Assembly (NCBI RefSeq): GCF_001434785.1
Contig: NZ_AZDT01000058.1
Span: forward strand, 1-62,865
Source: Levilactobacillus namurensis DSM 19117
GTDB taxonomy: Bacteria; Bacillota; Bacilli; Lactobacillales; Lactobacillaceae
Length of the DNA stretch: 62,865 bases
Direction: 5' to 3'
Shown here: positions 1-7,843 of the stretch, piece by piece
How the letters are laid out: each line of letters opens with the position of its first letter
Position numbering within the stretch: position 1 is the first letter of the stretch
Translations under genes and position numbers: made by a program
Notes under the pieces: model-generated
What the model saw: the letters and a program-made list of their open reading frames with translations, nothing else
Databases searched by the model: none
What the model was told of the DNA's origin: nothing

Positions 1-112
1 CTTCTGGGAACAGATGAGGTTCTAATAAGTGTTCGGATAATTCTTGCAATCTCCCGATCATTAAGGTGTTACTTAATCGGTTAAAAATCAACAGTCTTAC
101 GATAACAGCAAA

Positions 113-198
113 AACACCCGAAGACAAGCGGTGTCACGGCGTTTAGCGCAAATATTACGCGCTTAATAGCAGAAACTCCGGGCTTTGCTTCGGGTGTT
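113..198 (-). terminator. Long-loop hairpin downstream of perR
   Basis: An 11-base perfect inverted repeat (AACACCCGAAG at 113-123 and its complement at 188-198) encloses about 64 bases containing smaller GCG/CGC pairings. Read on the minus strand it lies about 60 bases after the perR stop and is followed by a T-rich stretch, as in an intrinsic terminator. The loop is long for a terminator, so a small structured RNA is an alternative. The rest of positions 1-260 shows no convincing gene. Confidence 0.45.
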
Positions 199-260
199 TG
201 CAAACAGATTAAAACTTCACGACACGTGTAACTTAGGTGTAACAATCCCCAAAAGGCGAT

Positions 261-782
261 TTATTGCGGATCGACAGTGGGTTGTGGCTTGGTTTGGGAC
301 CATTGCTTACGAACCGGATCGATGTGCAATTTTTGCTGACATTCCGGGCAGAGGCCGTAAACTTCAACGTGATTACTGGTAATCAGGTAACCCGTCTGGG
401 CGCTGGCCTCCTGATTGAGTTGTTGCTCGATCTGGCCAAAATCTGGGGCGAAGACGTCGGTGATCTTACCACAGTTCTCGCAGATCACGTGGTAGTGGGG
501 CCGACCATAAAAGTCGTAACGGATGCCGCCGGTGTCGTTGGGCAGTTCGATCACGATGCCTAAATCGACCAGCAGATTCAACGTATTATAGATGGTAGCC
601 ATGCTCAGATTAGGAAATTCAGCGGTTAACGCCGTGTAAATCGTCTCAACGGATGGGTGATTATGGTGGGTGACTAAGTAAGTCAGGATAATCTGGCGTT
701 GCGGTGTTACACGGATGTGGTGGTCTTTTAGCGTCGCTAATGCGTGCGCTAAGAGTTGATTAGAACTTTCGGATTGTGCCAA
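261..782 (-). CDS. perR: Fur-family peroxide-responsive repressor PerR
   Basis: Metal-dependent repressor of oxidative-stress and metal-homeostasis genes. The 173-residue protein has an N-terminal winged-helix domain (about 1-85) and a C-terminal dimerisation and metal domain. The structural zinc site is visible as C101xxC104 and C145xxC148. Residues matching the regulatory site of B. subtilis PerR are H42, D90, H96, H98 and D109; aspartate rather than glutamate at the last position favours PerR over Fur. The start is TTG, chosen because AGGAGG lies seven bases upstream. It is divergent from two VIT transporters, and a PerR-box-like palindrome directly upstream suggests autoregulation. The function is family knowledge; regulation of the neighbours is inferred. 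Confidence 0.88.
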   Translation of the reverse strand: MAQSESSNQLLAHALATLKDHHIRVTPQRQIILTYLVTHHNHPSVETIYTALTAEFPNLSMATIYNTLNLLVDLGIVIELPNDTGGIRYDFYGRPHYHVICENCGKITDVFAPDFGQIEQQLNQEASAQTGYLITSNHVEVYGLCPECQQKLHIDPVRKQWSQTKPQPTVDPQ

Positions 783-798
783 GGGTATCCCTCCTTCT

Positions 799-813
799 TT
801 AGAATGTCTCTAA
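799..813. promoter_or_regulatory. Candidate PerR box upstream of perR
   Basis: TTAGAATGTCTCTAA is a 7-1-7 palindrome whose outer five bases on each side match perfectly. It resembles the PerR box TTATAATnATTATAA and lies 17 bases before the TTG start of perR. A second, weaker copy is at 866-880. Seen by eye; binding is inferred. Confidence 0.5.
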
Positions 814-865
814 TTTGCTTCTATTAAACCACATTTCTGCTAAACGTCCAGTAATCTGCTTAATT

Positions 866-880
866 TTAGAATAATTTTTA
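866..880. promoter_or_regulatory. Second PerR-box-like site in the divergent region
   Basis: TTAGAATAATTTTTA matches the 15-base PerR box at all but three positions of the two 7-base arms. It lies about 30 bases upstream of the -35 of the VIT transporter promoter, so one repressor could serve both directions. Confidence 0.35.
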
Positions 881-908
881 ATTAAGCGGATTCAGGTTGC
901 ACTAAGGG

Positions 909-936
909 TTTACTTTTGGGGTTCCGGTGGTAGAAT
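909..936 (+). promoter_or_regulatory. Promoter of the VIT transporter pair
   Basis: TTTACT (909-914) and TAGAAT (931-936) are separated by 16 bases and precede the first VIT gene, leaving a leader of about 115 bases before its ATG. Confidence 0.4.
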
Positions 937-1060
937 AGATTTGTTCGTAGATAAGAATGATTCTAACTTGAATAAAAATTTCGCCGAACCGAACTTTTTA
1001 TCTTGGGTTCGTGGTACGATAAATGTGCTTGTGGTGAAAACATGTAGGGGGTTGTTAGAT

Positions 1061-1747
1061 ATGGCAACAAAAAAGAAGACAGCAACGTTAGCACAAAAGA
1101 TCAACGTTTTGCGGGCCAGTGTGATGGGCGCCAACGATGGCATCCTCTCCGTCGCCGGAATCGTTGTGGGGGTGGCCGGTGCGGCCACCAGTAGCTTTGC
1201 CATCTTCATCTCAGGGATCGCCGGGATGATCGCCGGAACGGTCTCGATGGCCATGGGGGAATACGTCTCCGTCAACACGCAAAAGGATTCGCAGCGTAAG
1301 GCCATTGAGACGCAAACGGTAGCGTTGGATAACGACTACGATGGCGAATATAATTTCGTGAAGAATAAGTACATTGCCAGCGGCATCAAGCCGGAGTTGG
1401 CCGACCAAGCGACGCAGGAAATGATGAAGAAGGATCCCCTGAAGACGTCCGTTCGCGAACGGTTTGGCTTTAATGTGGGCGAGTATACCAATCCGTTTTC
1501 GGCCGCGATTGCTTCGATGATTTCGTTCCCAACGGGGTCGATTCTGCCGTTACTTTCCATTACCTTACTCCCCAAGAACATTCGCATTGTCGGAACGTTC
1601 ATTGCGGTGGTCGTAGCTCTGGCAATCACGGGGTACATCGCCGCAATTCTTGGGAACGCGAACCGGAAGAACGGGACGATTCGGAATGTAATTGCGGGAA
1701 TTCTAACGCTGTTAGTGACCTACTTTATCGGTCGCTTATTCGCATAA
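1061..1747 (+). CDS. VIT/CCC1-family iron or manganese transporter (first of two)
   Basis: Integral membrane protein of 228 residues related to yeast CCC1 and plant VIT1, which move Fe2+ or Mn2+ out of the cytoplasm. The N-terminal half has the conserved run around GANDGILSVAG and the glycine-rich second helix with AMGEYVSVNTQ; two more hydrophobic segments close the C-terminus, with a charged cytoplasmic region between them. The ATG is chosen because AGGGGG lies nine bases upstream; the frame stays open to a TTG at 941, but that overlaps the promoter. The second VIT gene starts 17 bases after the stop. Location next to perR suggests a role in keeping reactive iron low. Exact metal not determinable. 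Confidence 0.85.
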   Translation: MATKKKTATLAQKINVLRASVMGANDGILSVAGIVVGVAGAATSSFAIFISGIAGMIAGTVSMAMGEYVSVNTQKDSQRKAIETQTVALDNDYDGEYNFVKNKYIASGIKPELADQATQEMMKKDPLKTSVRERFGFNVGEYTNPFSAAIASMISFPTGSILPLLSITLLPKNIRIVGTFIAVVVALAITGYIAAILGNANRKNGTIRNVIAGILTLLVTYFIGRLFA

Positions 1748-1764
1748 GAGGGGAGTTTTGACAA

Positions 1765-2475
1765 ATGGCTGAGAATGAAGCAATTGTGGCGAAGAAGCAT
1801 CAAAGGGAACACCAAACCATGGATGAGAAACTTAACACGTTGCGGGCCGGAGTATTGGGCTCTAACGACGGGATCCTAACGGTGGTTGGGGTGCTCTTTA
1901 GTGTGGCGGCCGCGACCACCAATCAATTTACGATCTTTATCGCGGGGCTATCGGACTTGTTAGCCTGTGCCTTCTCGATGGCGTCCGGGGAATACGCCTC
2001 CGTAAGTACGCAAAAGGACACGGAAAAGTCGGTGGTTCATAAGGAAATGGCGTTATTGAAATCAGACTTTGAAGGGGAACTCCAAGCCGTCCAAGCCTTC
2101 TACCAACAACGGGGGGTCTCCGCGGAGACGTCAATGGCGATTGCGAAGGACCTGTTGAGTAAGGACGCGTTGGGGACCGTGGTATCGGTCAAGTACGATA
2201 TCAAGCTAGGCCACTACATGAATCCCTGGAACGCCGCTTTCTCGTCTCTCTTCTCTGCATCTGCCGGTGGAGTCTTTCCACTGGTCGCGATGACGTTTTT
2301 GCCGAACGCTTGGCAGTGGCCCGGGACCATCATTGCGGTGCTCTTATCCGTGACGTTAACGGGATTCTTGAGTGCTAAGTTAGGCCACGGACTGGTCAAG
2401 ACGGCGATTATCCGGAACGTTATCGTGGGGATCATCACCATGTTCATCCACTATTACGTGGGGCAATTGTTCTAG
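1765..2475 (+). CDS. VIT/CCC1-family iron or manganese transporter (second of two)
   Basis: A 236-residue paralogue of the preceding protein with the same layout: an N-terminal GSNDGILTVVG segment, an ASGEYASVSTQ helix end, a charged middle region with an acidic/lysine-rich helix, and three C-terminal membrane segments. A GAGGGGAG ribosome binding site precedes the ATG. The 17-base gap to the first gene implies cotranscription, and the two proteins may work as a hetero-oligomer (inference). The sequence similarity suggests an old tandem duplication. Confidence 0.85.
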   Translation: MAENEAIVAKKHQREHQTMDEKLNTLRAGVLGSNDGILTVVGVLFSVAAATTNQFTIFIAGLSDLLACAFSMASGEYASVSTQKDTEKSVVHKEMALLKSDFEGELQAVQAFYQQRGVSAETSMAIAKDLLSKDALGTVVSVKYDIKLGHYMNPWNAAFSSLFSASAGGVFPLVAMTFLPNAWQWPGTIIAVLLSVTLTGFLSAKLGHGLVKTAIIRNVIVGIITMFIHYYVGQLF

Positions 2476-2727
2476 GTGCGCTGGGCGGCCTAGTCAGGTG
2501 ACAAGCGCATAGAAGCTGGAGATGAACGCCGTGCGCGTCAAGTTGACCAGAACCAGTAATCTTTAGGCGCCAGTGATTCGAGATTAGAAACTTTATCATT
2601 GGAACGTGAGGTGCGCGCTGGAGCCGAAGACGTCCTGCTTAAGGCACGTCTGAACGCAGTTTCCTCATGATGATTCTAAGTGAACTTTAGTGGGTTTCTT
2701 ACGCGATTGCCAGATTCCAAGTGTAGA

Positions 2728-4362
2728 ATGGCCCAATACTCTGACGAAAGTGAGGAATCTTTTGGCTTGAAACGTAACAAGATGAGTTTGTTTTCATTAG
2801 TCATGCTAACGCTGAGTGCCATCATTGGGTCGGGGTGGTTGTTTGGTGCCGGAATGGCGGCACAAATTGCTGGTCCCGCGGCGATTTTGTCCTGGATTAT
2901 CGGGGCAATCGTCATCGGATCAATTGCGTTGAATTACATTGAATTGGGAACCATGTTTCCCACCAGTGGGGGGATGAGCCAGTATGCGGCCTTCTCCCAC
3001 GGCCCCTTGTTGGGCTTTGTCGCTGGTTGGGCGAACTGGCTATCGTTGTTAACGATTATTCCCATTGAAGCCGTCGCGGCGGTCCAGTACATGAGTTCTT
3101 GGCCGTGGGCGTGGGCGAATTGGACCCGGGGCTTTATCGCCTCGGGGAACATCACCAATCTAGGATTAGTCGTGGTGTTTCTGTTTATTTTGGCATTTAC
3201 GCTGCTGAACTTCTGGTCGGTCAAGTTGCTGACCCGGTTTACCAGCTTTATTTCAATTTTTAAACTCGGAATTCCGACGTTGACCATCGTCGTTTTGTTT
3301 TTAACGGGATTTGATTCGCAGAACTTTGTCAGCCGGGCGGGCTTTATGCCGGGCGGCAGTTCATCCATCTTTGCGGCGACCACGGCCGCCGGAATTATCT
3401 TTTCCTACAACGCCTTTCAGACCACCATTAATATGGGGAACGAAATCGACCATCCGGAAAAGAACATCCTGTGGGGGATCGTGATTGCCTTTGGCATCAG
3501 TACCGTGATCTACACGTTACTGCAGGTGGCCTTTGTGGGGTCCGTGCCAGCCGCCAACCTGATGCAGGGCTGGTCCGGGGTGAACTTCCAGTCGCCCTTT
3601 GCGGACATTGCCATCTTACTGGGCTTGAACTGGTTGTCGACGCTGTTGTATCTGGACGCGTTCGTCTCGCCGTTTGGGACCGGGGTCTCCTTTGTGGCCA
3701 CCACCAGTCGGGCTTTGGCCGCGATGACCGGGACCAAGCACATGCCGACCAGATTAGGCGAAGTCAACCGCAAGTACCAGACGCCACGGCGAGCCATGGT
3801 GGTCGATATGCTGCTGGGGGTGGCTTTAGTTGCCGGTTTTCGGAACTGGAGTGCGCTATCCGACGTTATCTCGACGTCCACGTTGATCGCCTACTTGACC
3901 GGGCCGATTACGGTCACCAGCTTACGGCGCCAGGCGCCCGAGTTTGTGCGGCCATTTCGGTTGCGGCACTTAACCTTTTGGTCGCCGTTTGCGTATGGCT
4001 TGGCCAGCTTGGCCATCTACTGGGCGAAGTGGCCGACCACGATTGAGGTTTTTGGGGTCATTGCCCTGGGCCTGATTTTCTACGTCTACTACGAGATTCG
4101 CCGACCGAATACTCGGGCAGCCCTCCGCGCAAGTCTACGCGGGGGCCGGTGGCTCTTAGCTGAAATGGTGTGGCTGACAGCGATGTCGCTACTGGGGAGT
4201 CACGAGTTCGGCGGGATGAACTGGATTCCGTACCCGCTCGACTTTGTGGTCGTCCTGGTGGGGAGCTGGTTCTGCTACGCACTGGGCGTCCACGACGCCT
4301 ACCGGAGCGATTCACTCGACGTTGCGGTCGAGTTGAACCGCCGGGTCTCTGAAAAAGATTAA
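2728..4362 (+). CDS. APC-superfamily amino-acid permease
   Basis: Proton-coupled amino-acid importer of about 544 residues with 12-14 hydrophobic segments. The first helix carries the GSGW substrate-binding loop typical of APC transporters, and several conserved prolines and glycines follow. No enzyme neighbour hints at the substrate. The start is uncertain: ATG at 2728 or GTG at 2680 are both in frame and neither has a good ribosome binding site; 2728 gives an N-terminus of usual length before the first helix. A strong terminator follows. Upstream positions 2476-2727 hold no gene that I recognise. Confidence 0.82.
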   Translation: MAQYSDESEESFGLKRNKMSLFSLVMLTLSAIIGSGWLFGAGMAAQIAGPAAILSWIIGAIVIGSIALNYIELGTMFPTSGGMSQYAAFSHGPLLGFVAGWANWLSLLTIIPIEAVAAVQYMSSWPWAWANWTRGFIASGNITNLGLVVVFLFILAFTLLNFWSVKLLTRFTSFISIFKLGIPTLTIVVLFLTGFDSQNFVSRAGFMPGGSSSIFAATTAAGIIFSYNAFQTTINMGNEIDHPEKNILWGIVIAFGISTVIYTLLQVAFVGSVPAANLMQGWSGVNFQSPFADIAILLGLNWLSTLLYLDAFVSPFGTGVSFVATTSRALAAMTGTKHMPTRLGEVNRKYQTPRRAMVVDMLLGVALVAGFRNWSALSDVISTSTLIAYLTGPITVTSLRRQAPEFVRPFRLRHLTFWSPFAYGLASLAIYWAKWPTTIEVFGVIALGLIFYVYYEIRRPNTRAALRASLRGGRWLLAEMVWLTAMSLLGSHEFGGMNWIPYPLDFVVVLVGSWFCYALGVHDAYRSDSLDVAVELNRRVSEKD

Positions 4363-4369
4363 GGTAAGT

Positions 4370-4402
4370 AAAGCTCCTAGCCGGCTGGCTGGGAGCTTTT
4401 TT
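4370..4402 (+). terminator. Terminator after the amino-acid permease
   Basis: Stem AAAGCTCCTAGCC paired with GGCTGGGAGCTTT (one mismatch), followed by a T-run. Confidence 0.8.
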
Positions 4403-4404
4403 AG

Positions 4405-4436
4405 GCGTAAAAAAGTCTGGGATTGGAATCCCAGAC
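4405..4436 (-). terminator. Terminator of the minus-strand acetyltransferase
   Basis: Perfect 10-base stem GTCTGGGATT (4415-4424) with its complement at 4427-4436. On the minus strand it is followed by six T. Confidence 0.8.
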
Positions 4437-4478
4437 GGTGTTTTGACAATATACTGGTGAAACGGGGACGCAACTGGT

Positions 4479-4925
4479 CTAGCGACGTTGCCAATGCCAG
4501 ACGTCGCCCCGTTGTAGGAGCCCCGCGGCGGTCAGTACGGCCGTATCGAGGTTGGCGCTGGCTTCTAATTCTAAGTCGTCCAACCCGAGCTCTTCTTGAG
4601 CGAAGTGGACCAGGCGATTAACGATTTCTTGTTGTTCGTTAGCGGGGAGCTTGGGACCTGTTAGGTAGGTGCGCCCGGTTTTTTGTTGAAGGTTGAGTCG
4701 CTCAAAGCCGCCCCAGCCGACCAATTTATGGGTAGCTCGACGTTCGATGCCCCAAGTAAGTGCGGTCCGGGCCATGGTGTGTCGCATGGTCGCGTTGACC
4801 CATTCAGCGGTCTCGGCCAGGTCTTGGTGCGTGAGTTGTGAGACTTGTTTCAGCCGGAATTGCGTGAGCCAATCGAAGCGAAAGTTGGGGGTGAGGAGCG
4901 GGTGGTAGCCTTCAAAGCTTGACAT
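4479..4925 (-). CDS. GNAT-like N-acetyltransferase
   Basis: A 148-residue protein with the shape of a short GNAT acetyltransferase: an N-terminal helical pair, the beta-strand segment around TWGIERRATHKLVGWGGF, and a C-terminal part resembling the strand-helix-strand end of RimJ-type enzymes. The acetyl-CoA loop (R/QxxGxG/A) is not clear, so activity is uncertain. ATG start with AAAGGA ten bases upstream. Single gene with its own terminator. Substrate unknown. Confidence 0.6.
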   Translation of the reverse strand: MSSFEGYHPLLTPNFRFDWLTQFRLKQVSQLTHQDLAETAEWVNATMRHTMARTALTWGIERRATHKLVGWGGFERLNLQQKTGRTYLTGPKLPANEQQEIVNRLVHFAQEELGLDDLELEASANLDTAVLTAAGLLQRGDVWHWQRR

Positions 4926-5018
4926 AGATTAAGAATCCTTTCTAAACGTAAATTACCCCCATTGTACAGGTTATTGGGCAGAAGAGCTAGTGACTTCAAC
5001 GTATCGGTTGGCCAGCTG

Positions 5019-5027
5019 TGCTATACT
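5019..5027 (+). promoter_or_regulatory. Extended -10 promoter of the lactonase gene
   Basis: TGCTATACT is an extended -10 element, 36 bases before the ATG at 5063; no good -35 hexamer is present at 17 bases. Confidence 0.4.
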
Positions 5028-5062
5028 GAAAAGGGATACAGAATATTGAAAGGGGTAACAGT

Positions 5063-6106
5063 ATGACCGAAGAGTTTTACATTGGGACCTACACCAAGCG
5101 AATTAGCCGGGGCATTTACCGGGTAAGTGTTGACACGGATGCCGCCAAGCTGACCAAGTGTGAATGGTTAGCCTCCGCTGGGAGCCCAACTTATATCGCC
5201 AAATCCAAGGCACAACGACTGTATGTTGTGAACAAGAAAGAAACGGATGGTCAGACGCACGGTGGTCTGATTATCTATGATATGACGGATACCAGTAAGC
5301 CACGTGCGATTCAACAAGTATTGGACTTAGGGTCATCCCCTGCCTATGTCTCCGTTGACGAAGGTCGCCAGCTGGTCTACACGGCCAACTATCACACGGC
5401 GGCGGTCACCGTCTATAAGATTGCTGATGACGGTTCCCTGACCCAAGTTGACCAAGTCATTGATCAGGATCCCGTAGGACCAGCACCGGAGCAGGCCGAT
5501 GGGCCGCACCCACACTACGCGGATCTGACGCCGGATGGTCGGTTAGTGGTCTGTGATCTGGGGACGGATAAGGTTTACCTGTACGACGTTTCCGACGCCG
5601 GTCAGTTGACGCCGGTCAGCCACGTGGACTTGCCAGCGGGCTATGGTCCGCGGCATATCACGTTCGACGCGACCAAGGGCGTGGCTTACTTAGTGGGTGA
5701 ACTGAGCAGTAATGTGGCCACGTTGACCTACGACGCTGATGCCGGTAAGTTTGCCGTTAAGCAGATTACCCACGTGATTCCAGACGACTGGACCGCCCAC
5801 AACGGTTCCGCAGCCATTCGTTTGAGTGCCGATGGCCGCTTCGTTTACGTGTCCAACCGGGGCAACAATTCCATCACGGTCTTGTCCGCTGCCGATGACG
5901 GCACGTTGACGGTGATTCAACGGATCGCAACGGAAGGTGACTTCCCACGGGACTTTAACTGGACGGCTGACGAAAGCTTGGTTTTGGTGGTTCATCAAAA
6001 CTCCGACAACGCCAGTCTCTTCAAACGCGATGCGGCAACTGGTAAGTTGACGTTGGCGCAAAAGGACTTCATGGTCCCAGAAGGGGTCAGCGTTCTGCCA
6101 GCTTAG
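5063..6106 (+). CDS. Lactonase family beta-propeller protein (6-phosphogluconolactonase-like)
   Basis: Cytoplasmic protein of 347 residues in the YbhE/Pgl family of seven-bladed beta-propellers, which hydrolyse 6-phosphogluconolactone in the pentose phosphate pathway. Visible family marks are the opening FYIGTYTKRISRGIY segment, GPHPHYADLTPDGR in the third blade, GYGPRHITFD in the middle, and VYVSNRGNNSI near residue 270. A GAAAGGGG ribosome binding site supports the ATG. It is monocistronic and ends at a hairpin shared with the convergent operon. Members of this family also act on other lactones, so the exact substrate is inferred. Confidence 0.85.
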   Translation: MTEEFYIGTYTKRISRGIYRVSVDTDAAKLTKCEWLASAGSPTYIAKSKAQRLYVVNKKETDGQTHGGLIIYDMTDTSKPRAIQQVLDLGSSPAYVSVDEGRQLVYTANYHTAAVTVYKIADDGSLTQVDQVIDQDPVGPAPEQADGPHPHYADLTPDGRLVVCDLGTDKVYLYDVSDAGQLTPVSHVDLPAGYGPRHITFDATKGVAYLVGELSSNVATLTYDADAGKFAVKQITHVIPDDWTAHNGSAAIRLSADGRFVYVSNRGNNSITVLSAADDGTLTVIQRIATEGDFPRDFNWTADESLVLVVHQNSDNASLFKRDAATGKLTLAQKDFMVPEGVSVLPA

Positions 6107-6140
6107 AGTGGGGCACAACAATTTTAAGTTAAGACAACAT

Positions 6141-6188
6141 AAAGCGACCGTTCGTACCTGGTAGATTCAGGTGATGAACGGTCGCTTT
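6141..6188. terminator. Bidirectional terminator between convergent units
   Basis: A perfect 13-base stem (6141-6153 with 6176-6188, AAAGCGACCGTTC and complement) has A/T runs on both sides, serving the lactonase gene and the minus-strand helicase operon. Confidence 0.75.
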
Positions 6189-6224
6189 AAATTTACCGCC
6201 TTAACGGCTTGGAGTGATGAGTCG

Positions 6225-7154
6225 TTAGGAATTTTCGGGGTAGTGGTCGCGAAAATAGCGGGCCATCAGTTCAAGGTGGTGCATCAGGCTGAGGCGCTTG
6301 ACCACCCCCAGGCCGGGAAAGTGGTGCTGGTCATGGTAGGCCGCGAGCTGTTGGAGGGCCGGGGTCTGGGTCTGCTCTGGTTGAGCGGGCAACCAGGCCG
6401 CCAACTTGGCAACGGCTTGGAAGAATTTTTCCTTAGGGTGCTTGAAGTCGGCCCGGTCGTCCGATACGAAGCGGTGAATCCGTAACTGGTCATGAACGAA
6501 GTAGGTCACGTGCAGGGTCACGGCACGCGCAGGATAGCCGTGTTCGCTGTAGTGGCTGCCGCCAATCGTGTAATCGCTGAACCCCTGGTAGCCCCGAAGC
6601 GCGGCCAGTTGCCAATCATCGCTGAAGAAACCATCAGTCAGGTTGGCATAGGTCTGGTCTTTGTCAGGGAACCACGCGTGGTCGTACAGGCTAATCTGGG
6701 GCCGGTCCAGCAATTGCCGAATGCGAGCTTCCGGGGGGACCAAGAGGTAGTCGGGCTGCGTGGTCGTCAGCCAGTGGGCGTGCTGTGCCGCGGTAAGTTC
6801 GTCGTATTGGCGTGCAATCAAGAGGGTTCGTTGACCAGCCGGGGCCATCAGGTCGGCCGCGGTGGTGGTCGGCGTCAGGACGTGGCCTAAGATCAACTGG
6901 GGGTGGTGTTGCCAAGAGGTCCAGTCGTGCAGTTTCTGCTGGGTCAAGCCGTAGTCGCTGACGGTGGGGTTGGTGATGACCACCAGGGGATGGTTGTGTG
7001 CCAGAAAGGCCGCAATGGTCTGGGGTAAGGCCTTGATGTCCCGTACGGGTTCGATGATGGGGATGATGTTGGCGGGAAGCGTCTGATCTTGGGCGATGGC
7101 TTTGAGGGCCTGCAGGTCGAATTGGCGACCGCGAAAGTAGGGAAAGTAGATCAT
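6225..7154 (-). CDS. sce7725-like protein, third gene of the helicase operon
   Basis: A 309-residue protein whose opening YFPYFRGRQFDLQAL and following IIPIIEPV match the start of the sce7725 / Beta-protein family, of unknown biochemical function. A (beta/alpha) barrel-like alternation of hydrophobic strands is visible through the first 200 residues. Its ATG overlaps the stop of the upstream gene in the sequence ATGA, indicating translational coupling. Homologues are often next to a restriction-nuclease-fold protein (sce7726), and here the neighbour is also a PD-(D/E)XK-like protein, so a joint job in DNA repair or defence is a reasonable inference but not shown. Confidence 0.6.
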   Translation of the reverse strand: MIYFPYFRGRQFDLQALKAIAQDQTLPANIIPIIEPVRDIKALPQTIAAFLAHNHPLVVITNPTVSDYGLTQQKLHDWTSWQHHPQLILGHVLTPTTTAADLMAPAGQRTLLIARQYDELTAAQHAHWLTTTQPDYLLVPPEARIRQLLDRPQISLYDHAWFPDKDQTYANLTDGFFSDDWQLAALRGYQGFSDYTIGGSHYSEHGYPARAVTLHVTYFVHDQLRIHRFVSDDRADFKHPKEKFFQAVAKLAAWLPAQPEQTQTPALQQLAAYHDQHHFPGLGVVKRLSLMHHLELMARYFRDHYPENS

Positions 7155-7843
7155 GAGGAAGCCTCCCGGAGTCGTTGCAAGAGGTCGTGGTTCTCTAAGG
7201 CCAAAGCGTCGACTTCCGATTGCAGGGCCGTGACGGCGGTGGCTTGGGTGTCGGCCATGAAGCGGTCGTAGAAGTTGTGGTCTGGGTCGTACACGTCATA
7301 GTGCAGGTGGCGTTTCTTCAATTCTTCGTAGAGCCGTTCGGTACTGTACTGCTTCAGCCCCGTGGCCATTTGTTTGGCCTTGAAGACTTCGCGGGCCTGC
7401 GAGGCGATGAACCGGGTCAGCAGTTCGTGGGCGGGAACCCGTAGGCCTTGGTGGCGCGGTGGCCGTGCCACGGTCAGGTAACCCGGCGTTGCGGGGGGTT
7501 CCGTGGCGGTCGCCAGGAGTTGCGGGTCGAACGGCCGGTAGAGCAGGACCCCAATCTTAGCAGGAATCTCGTCGGCAACTTCCTGGTAGAGCTTGAGCGG
7601 TAAGACGAAGTAGTTATAGTGGCCGACAAAGGAAAGCTTGGCGTGTGAGTGAAAGTCACTCTTGGTGACCTTCAGTTCGTAACAACGCCATTCGATGGTC
7701 CCGTCGGCTAGTGCCTGGTAACTCAGCGTGTCGACGATTCCCTGGTCGTCGGGCATGGTGACCTCTTCGACCGCGGTCGCGCCGGCTTCCCGACAATAAG
7801 CGTAGAGGGTGTGCTCCATGGCGAGCGTTAAGTTTGTTTTCAA
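7151..7843 (-). CDS. PD-(D/E)XK-like nuclease-fold protein (MmcB-like)
   Basis: About 230 residues. The motif D38 followed by E56-L-K58 within the segment CYELKVTKSDF fits the PD-(D/E)XK nuclease fold of MmcB/VRR-NUC-type proteins; the adjacent FVGHYNYFVLP strand-loop is typical of DNA-repair members. The C-terminal third is helical and charged. The TTG at 7843 is chosen because GGAGG lies seven bases upstream and because TTG overlaps the helicase stop as TTGA; an in-frame TTG at 7864 lacks a site. It is the middle gene of a fully overlapping three-gene unit. Family placement is by motif only. Confidence 0.55.
   Translation of the reverse strand: MKTNLTLAMEHTLYAYCREAGATAVEEVTMPDDQGIVDTLSYQALADGTIEWRCYELKVTKSDFHSHAKLSFVGHYNYFVLPLKLYQEVADEIPAKIGVLLYRPFDPQLLATATEPPATPGYLTVARPPRHQGLRVPAHELLTRFIASQAREVFKAKQMATGLKQYSTERLYEELKKRHLHYDVYDPDHNFYDRFMADTQATAVTALQSEVDALALENHDLLQRLREASS

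Noticed and set aside
2476-2727. Leader of the amino-acid permease as a T-box
   Set aside because: No T-box sequence (TGGNACCGCG-like), specifier loop or terminator is present.
3471-4046. 191-residue frame within the amino-acid permease gene
   Set aside because: Different frame of a clear APC permease; composition (many Arg, Gly, His) is typical of a shadow frame in GC-rich DNA.
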